A DNA stretch of 10,023 nt, from NCBI GenBank assembly GCA_020028115.1, contig JAHWYA010000030.1, positions 1-10,023 on the forward strand, given 5' to 3'. The position numbers and the translations under genes were made by a program. This DNA comes from Anaeromyxobacter sp. GTDB lineage: Bacteria; Myxococcota; Myxococcia; Myxococcales; Anaeromyxobacteraceae. Shown in pieces: positions 7,167 through 10,023 of this stretch (within the stretch, counting starts at the first letter, position 1; each line of letters starts with the position of its first letter). A model generated the notes under the pieces. It searched no databases. It saw only the letters and a list, made by a program, of their open reading frames with translations, and had not been told where the DNA came from.

Positions 7167-8159
7167 CTAGAAGGCGCCCCTCACCGCGAGCCCGCCGCCG
7201 CCGTCCACCGGGAGCGGCAGCACCTGCACCGCAGGCGAGCGCCCGCGCCGCGACGCCTGCTCGGCGGGCGCGGCGGACCGGACCTCGGTCCGCCCGCGCG
7301 CGGCGGCGTGCTTGCCGAGGCCGTACCCGACGGCGAGGGCGAGGGGGTAGTCGCTCGCCCAGTGCACGTCGTTGTTCATCATCTGGAAGCCGAGCAGCGC
7401 CATGAGGCCGTAGCCGACGGACCACGTCCAGTAGCGGTACTCGGGGTAGTCCTCGGCGAGCACGGTGACGGCGACCATCGCGGTCGCCATGTGGCCCGAG
7501 GGGAAGGCGTCGAAGCCGGGGACGTTCTTCTGGTACTCGGACGGGCTCGGGAACGGGCTCCAGCGACCGCCGTCCTCCGTCGCGCGGCTCGGGCTCTGCC
7601 GGCCGGTGGTCCGCTTGAGGGTCTGCACCACGATCGCGACCGACACGAGCCCCTCGGCGAGGTGGCTCGTGGTCTGGAGGACCCGCGTGTCCGAGGTCCA
7701 CAGGCCGTACCCGAGCATGCCGAGGGTCAGCGCGACCGGCACCATCCCATCGCCGATGTAGTACAGGCCGGACCCGACGTCGGTCGGGTACGGCAGCGGA
7801 AACCAGGAGGTGAGCGCCGCGGTCTTCCCGTCGGGGGAGATCCCCGCCCAGCGTCCGATCCGCTGTGCGCCCGCCCTCGAGCGCTCGTCGGTCGCGAGGA
7901 GCCCCGCCGTCGAGACCGCGATGCCCGCCATCCACGGCAGGTTCTCCGGACGGACCGCGTCGCGGGCGAGCCCGGCGACGGTCCCGGGGACGCCGAGCAG
8001 GAAGCCGAAGGGTGTCGGGCGCTCGTAGCACGCGACGCGAGAGGGATCGGCGGCGGGGTAGCAGGCGGAGAGGTCGCGCGCGGGCCCATCGTCCTGGGCC
8101 GCGGCGCGGCCCGCGGCCGCGAGCAGCGCGGCGGCGGCGAGGAGGCGGAGCGTCGTCAT
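7167..8159 (-). CDS. PAP2-like protein with altered phosphate-binding motifs
   Basis: A 330-residue exported protein: signal peptide MTTLRLLAAAALLAAAG with likely cleavage near AAA-QDD (about 21-22). It carries PAP2-like motifs: K182-x6-S189-P190 (family usual K-x6-R-P), a perfect P220-S-G-H223, and H266-x3-D270 with Met260 where the conserved arginine (R-x5-H) should be. The catalytic histidines and aspartate are thus kept while two phosphate-contacting arginines are replaced. It may act on a different substrate or be a non-enzymatic relative. Several hydrophobic segments (about 135-155, 165-182, 225-238, 245-262, 271-283) fit membrane spans. ATG 8159 is chosen because it gives a clean signal peptide; a GTG at 8180 is the alternative. 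Its upstream region is cut by the insertion sequence, whose left repeat begins 73 bases away, so its native promoter may be gone. The fold call is firm; activity is uncertain. Confidence 0.8.
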   Translation of the reverse strand: MTTLRLLAAAALLAAAGRAAAQDDGPARDLSACYPAADPSRVACYERPTPFGFLLGVPGTVAGLARDAVRPENLPWMAGIAVSTAGLLATDERSRAGAQRIGRWAGISPDGKTAALTSWFPLPYPTDVGSGLYYIGDGMVPVALTLGMLGYGLWTSDTRVLQTTSHLAEGLVSVAIVVQTLKRTTGRQSPSRATEDGGRWSPFPSPSEYQKNVPGFDAFPSGHMATAMVAVTVLAEDYPEYRYWTWSVGYGLMALLGFQMMNNDVHWASDYPLALAVGYGLGKHAAARGRTEVRSAAPAEQASRRGRSPAVQVLPLPVDGGGGLAVRGAF

Positions 8160-8208
8160 GCGCGCCGACTCGAATACCACGACCCGACCGGGGCATGCAC
8201 CGCCCCCC

Positions 8209-8232
8209 CCGGTTCCCCCGGTTCCCGAACCG
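8209..8232. repeat. Tandem 9-bp repeat and palindrome abutting the IS left end
   Basis: CCGGTTCCC occurs twice in tandem (8209-8217 and 8218-8226), preceded by a run of eight C. It then forms the perfect palindrome CGGTTC-CC-GAACCG (8219-8232), which ends exactly where the left inverted repeat of the insertion sequence begins. IS110-superfamily elements often insert into repeats or palindromes, so this may be part of the original target site. Confidence 0.5.
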
Positions 8233-8247
8233 ATGAAGTGACTGGCC
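8233..8247 (+). repeat. IS left inverted repeat
   Basis: ATGAAGTGACTGGCC pairs with 9603-9617 with one mismatch at its fourth base (A here, against T expected from the right copy). Its last six bases are also the start of the leader stem at 8242-8250, so one sequence may serve both DNA recognition and mRNA folding. Confidence 0.82.
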
Positions 8248-8320
8248 TCCGTCCTCCCGACGTAGCGAATAATCGCTCGTCACTCGTACTCGCGCTCGAA
8301 GCGCACGAGGAGGAGGCCAG
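8242..8320 (+). promoter_or_regulatory. Structured transposase leader burying the ribosome binding site
   Basis: CTGGCCTCC (8242-8250) is the perfect complement of GGAGGCCAG (8312-8320). The right arm contains the transposase Shine-Dalgarno GGAGG, six bases before ATG 8323. Inside the 9-bp stem lie two more hairpins: AGCGA-ATAA-TCGCT (8264-8277), and a bulged stem CTCGT/ACGAG (8283-8287 with 8305-8309) running into GCGCT-CGA-AGCGC (8292-8304). A transcript starting outside the element would carry both arms and should translate poorly; one starting inside would lose the left arm. This is the logic other IS families use against read-through transcription. Folding is read from complementarity; no energy was calculated. 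Confidence 0.55.
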
Positions 8321-8322
8321 CC

Positions 8323-9348
8323 ATGGAGCATGTTGCGATCGATCTCGGCGGAAGGGAATCGCAGATCTGCATCCGGGCGGAGGACGGAGCGATCGTCAGC
8401 GAGGCGAGGGTTGCGACCGCGAAGCTGGCCCAGACGCTGGAGCGCCCCAGGTCGCGAGTGGTGATGGAGACGTGCGCGGAAGCGTTCGCGATCGCGGACG
8501 TAGCTCTCGAGTTGGGTCACGAGGTGCGGGTGGTCCCGGCGTCGCTGGTGAGATCGCTGGGAGTGGGGGCGCGCAGGACGAAGACGGATCGGCGCGACGC
8601 GCAGGTGTTGAGCGACGTCTCGTGTCGCGTCGACTTGCCGTCGGTGCATGTGCCCTCGCAGTGGTCGCGGGAGGCGAAGTCGCTCTGCGGGATGCGGGAC
8701 GTGCTTGTTTCGTCGAAGACCTGCCTCGTGAACTCCGTACGGGGGTACCTGCGGCAGAAGCTGAAACGGATTCCGAGCGGCACGGCAGCGACGTTGGGGG
8801 CGCGGGTCCGCACGCGGTACGCGGAGCTGGGCGAGCCGGTGCCACCGCATCTCAATCGACAGCTAGAGACGATCGCGCATCTGCACTCTGCCGCGAAGGC
8901 GGCGACGGAGGACGTCGGCGCCTGGGCGGAGAGCAACCCCGTCTGCGTCCGGCTGATGACGGTGCCGGGGGTCGCGAAGATCACGGCAACACGGTTCGTG
9001 GCAGCGATCGATCGCATCGACCGGTTCGCGAGCGCGCACCAGCTCGAGTCGTACTTGGGGCTCGCGCCGGGCGAGGACTCGAGCTCGGAACGGCGGCGGG
9101 TCACTTCGATCACGAAGGCGGGCCCGGCAGCGGTGCGGTGGGTGCTCGTGCAGGCGGCGTGGACGGCAATGCGAACGAGACCGGACGACCCGATGTGCCA
9201 GTGGGCGCTGGGGATCGCTCGTCGGCGAGGAGGGCTGATCGCGACCGTCGCGCTCGCGCGGAAGCTCGCCGGGATCCTGTTTGCGATCTGGCGGGACGGG
9301 ACCACGTACCAGCCACGACGCGGCGCTGCGGTTTCGCGACCGCAGTAG
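8323..9348 (+). CDS. IS110/IS1111-family DEDD transposase
   Basis: A 341-residue site-specific recombinase of the IS110 superfamily. The N-terminal RuvC-like domain (DEDD_Tnp_IS110) shows D7 (AIDLG), E49 (VMETC), D89 and D92 (KTDRRDA). A helical linker spans about 110-195. The C-terminal Transposase_20 domain (about 207-290) has MTVPGVAKITA, LGLAPGEDSSSERRR and ITKAGPAAVRWVLVQAA; the serine cluster S253-S255 sits where family members carry their catalytic serine. Length is normal and no key residue is missing, so the gene looks functional. A strong GGAGGAGG precedes the ATG but can be trapped in a stem. Third positions are less strictly G/C than in the neighbours, which fits recent arrival. 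Relatives are guided by an RNA encoded in the element's non-coding end. The 3' end overlaps hairpin CTGCGGT/ACCGCAG (9326-9345). Confidence 0.93.
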   Translation: MEHVAIDLGGRESQICIRAEDGAIVSEARVATAKLAQTLERPRSRVVMETCAEAFAIADVALELGHEVRVVPASLVRSLGVGARRTKTDRRDAQVLSDVSCRVDLPSVHVPSQWSREAKSLCGMRDVLVSSKTCLVNSVRGYLRQKLKRIPSGTAATLGARVRTRYAELGEPVPPHLNRQLETIAHLHSAAKAATEDVGAWAESNPVCVRLMTVPGVAKITATRFVAAIDRIDRFASAHQLESYLGLAPGEDSSSERRRVTSITKAGPAAVRWVLVQAAWTAMRTRPDDPMCQWALGIARRRGGLIATVALARKLAGILFAIWRDGTTYQPRRGAAVSRPQ

Positions 9349-9602
9349 CGGCGCGTGAACATACCGGGCGCCAGGCCCGGCATCGGCGCAGCTGTCCAGA
9401 GACGGTGACCGCGATCTCGGTCAGGAGAGCCGTGGCGCAGCTCGGTCACGGCGACCTCGTAACCCCGAATGCGGCCCGTCGACGGACACCGGCTCATGCG
9501 GCGCAGACCGCGAATGGTCGAATGAGACAGCTCGTCGATGCGGCGGTGCACCGCGAGGACCTGGCGGAAGTCGAGTCGGGAGGGAGAGCTCCGTGCTTCA
9601 CC
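9349..9602 (+). ncRNA. Putative bridge/seek RNA region of the IS (right non-coding end)
   Basis: 254 bases with no coding signal but many complementary segments. CCGGGC-GCCAG-GCCCGG is at 9364-9380. TGACCG-CGATCT-CGGTCA is at 9406-9423, competing with GTGACCG (9405-9411) pairing to CGGTCAC (9443-9449). CCGTG/CACGG is at 9430-9451. A bulged stem at 9493-9526 has left strand CTCATGCGG continuous and right strand CCGC, then a 10-base bulge (9512-9521), then ATGAG. GCGGTGCACCGC at 9543-9554 is a 12-base palindrome. GGCGCAGCT is directly repeated at 9385 and 9434. In the IS1111 group the target-guiding RNA lies in this position. Exact RNA ends cannot be set from sequence alone. Confidence 0.45.
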
Positions 9603-9617
9603 GGCCAGTCACTACAT
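9603..9617 (-). repeat. IS right inverted repeat
   Basis: GGCCAGTCACTACAT is the partner of 8233-8247. Eleven bases (AGTGACTGGCC in the left orientation) match without a break, then one mismatch, then three further matches. The next bases outward differ on the two sides, so this marks the repeat limit. Confidence 0.82.
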
Positions 9618-9691
9618 GGTCGACCGAGAGTAATCCCCGCTGAGGTGGATCTGGACGGGTCGACCGCCGGAAACTACGTAGTTCCGAGCAC
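9618..9691. repeat. IS right flank with direct repeat and palindrome
   Basis: 74 bases between the IS right repeat and the Fe-S gene stop codon, with no gene. GGTCGACCG occurs at 9618-9626 and again at 9658-9666. AACTACGTAGTT (9672-9683) is a perfect 12-base palindrome, extended by CGG/CCG on each side across one bulged A (9668-9686). Read on the minus strand it forms a hairpin five bases after the Fe-S gene stop codon, so it may be that gene's transcript end, though no T-run follows. This stretch is less GC-rich than the genes around it and may be a remnant of an older insertion. Confidence 0.4.
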
Positions 9692-10023
9692 TTACGACCT
9701 CGGACGCCGCGCCGCGTCGCGAAGGTGCGCGATCACCCGCGCGATGGGGACGCGCGTCGGGCAGAGCGCGTCGCACCCCCCGCAGCCCGCGCAGGCGTCG
9801 AGCGCGCCCGCAGCGAGCGGCAGGTCGGCGAAGCTCCGGGAGTAGAGCCGGAACGCGGCGTGGAGCCCGAGGGCGCGCACGGGCGGCGACGCGGCGGCGA
9901 GGTCGCAGCCCGTCTCGCACAGGCCGCAGGCGATGCACGCGGCGGCCGCCTCCCCGATCTCGCGATCCTCGGGCCGGGTCGGGACGAGCCCCTCCACGAC
10001 GTAGGCGGCCCGAAACCGCTCGA
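9692..10023 (-). CDS. 4Fe-4S dicluster protein, C-terminal part (5' end off window)
   Basis: The last 109 residues of a minus-strand gene that stays open to the right edge. A GTG at 9997 has no ribosome binding site and sits inside the reading frame, so it is probably not the start. Two four-cysteine motifs are visible: C29-IA-C32-GL-C35-ETG-C39-D and C77-AG-C80-GG-C83-DAL-C87-P (numbered from the first complete codon at 10021). Each should hold a [4Fe-4S] cluster in the two-cluster arrangement of electron-transfer subunits such as GlpC, LutB or HdrC-like proteins. The second motif ends in the classic Cys-Pro; the first has Cys-Asp. No further domain follows, and the protein ends 22 residues after the last cysteine. 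A redox role is firm by family; the partner enzyme lies outside the window. Confidence 0.82.
   Translation of the reverse strand, partial: ERFRAAYVVEGLVPTRPEDREIGEAAAACIACGLCETGCDLAAASPPVRALGLHAAFRLYSRSFADLPLAAGALDACAGCGGCDALCPTRVPIARVIAHLRDAARRPRS

Larger units (their letters stand above)
8233..9617 (+). mobile_element. IS110-superfamily (IS1111-group-like) insertion sequence
   Basis: About 1.39 kb bounded by inverted repeats ATGAAGTGACTGGCC (8233-8247) and GGCCAGTCACTACAT (9603-9617), 14 of 15 positions complementary. It contains one DEDD transposase gene (8323-9348), 90 bases of left non-coding sequence and 269 bases of right non-coding sequence. Inverted repeats plus a long 3' non-coding end are the pattern of the IS1111 group, in contrast to IS110 proper. 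In that group the repeats are subterminal, so the true ends may lie a few bases outside these positions. No longer target duplication is seen, as expected for this family. ATG occurs at both outer edges (8233-8235 and 9616-9618) and may contain the recombination core. The gene is intact, so the copy could be active. Confidence 0.82.

Noticed and set aside
7153..7178. GGCGCC...GGCGCC as a terminator between the convergent PAP2 genes
   Set aside because: The arms are only six bases and self-palindromic, the loop is 14 bases and there is no T-run; expected by chance at this GC.
8203..8226. C-run and repeats as a CRISPR or satellite array
   Set aside because: Only two 9-base units with no spacers.
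8264..8277. AATAAT at 8268-8273 as a transposase -10 box
   Set aside because: No -35 box lies 16-18 bases upstream in the linear element, and the sequence is better explained as a hairpin loop. A promoter formed only in a circular form remains possible.
7308..9845. An 845-residue plus-strand open frame across the PAP2-like gene and the IS
   Set aside because: It crosses an antisense gene and the transposase in another frame; it is low-complexity and has no ribosome binding site or motif.

Overview
The window is about 10 kb of very GC-rich DNA with strong G/C bias at third codon positions. The protein types point to a myxobacterium (Myxococcota), probably Anaeromyxobacter-like: an AgmX/PglI-type C-terminal domain, an AgmX-type N-terminal zinc ribbon, and a c-di-GMP-type MshEN domain fused to a GAF-like domain. 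This taxonomic call is inferred from gene style, not from a marker gene.

Layout from left to right. (1) 1-263, minus: the N-terminus of a zinc-ribbon protein that runs off the left edge. (2) 454-3228, plus: a large SNF2/RapA-type helicase ATPase. (3) 3333-4325, plus: a stand-alone MshEN (GspE N-terminal) protein with a GAF-like C-terminus and no secretion ATPase domain. (4) 4336-5307 and 5309-6250, both minus: a two-gene unit with diacylglycerol-kinase-family lipid kinase first and, one base later, a secreted AgmX/PglI-C-domain protein. (5) 6357-7148, plus, divergent from the kinase: an exported PAP2 phosphatase with all three catalytic motifs. (6) 7167-8159, minus, convergent with it: a second PAP2-like protein that lacks two phosphate-binding arginines. 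(7) about 8233-9617: an apparently intact IS110-superfamily insertion sequence. (8) 9692-10023, minus: the C-terminal end of a 4Fe-4S dicluster protein that runs off the right edge.

The lipid genes make one theme. A lipid kinase, a canonical PAP2 phosphatase and a degenerate PAP2-like protein lie side by side, suggesting local turnover of phosphorylated lipids in the envelope. No pathway can be named from the sequence.

The most interesting part is the insertion sequence. It has a DEDD transposase, 15-bp near-perfect inverted repeats (14 of 15), a short left non-coding end and a long right non-coding end. This is the layout of the IS1111 group, whose members carry a target-choosing bridge/seek RNA downstream of the transposase gene. 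The right non-coding region holds several hairpins. One bulge contains an 8-base match to the right element-target junction, and another segment is complementary over 6 bases to the left junction, so these are candidate guide segments. Separately, the leader of the transposase mRNA can fold so that its Shine-Dalgarno sequence is buried in a 9-bp stem.
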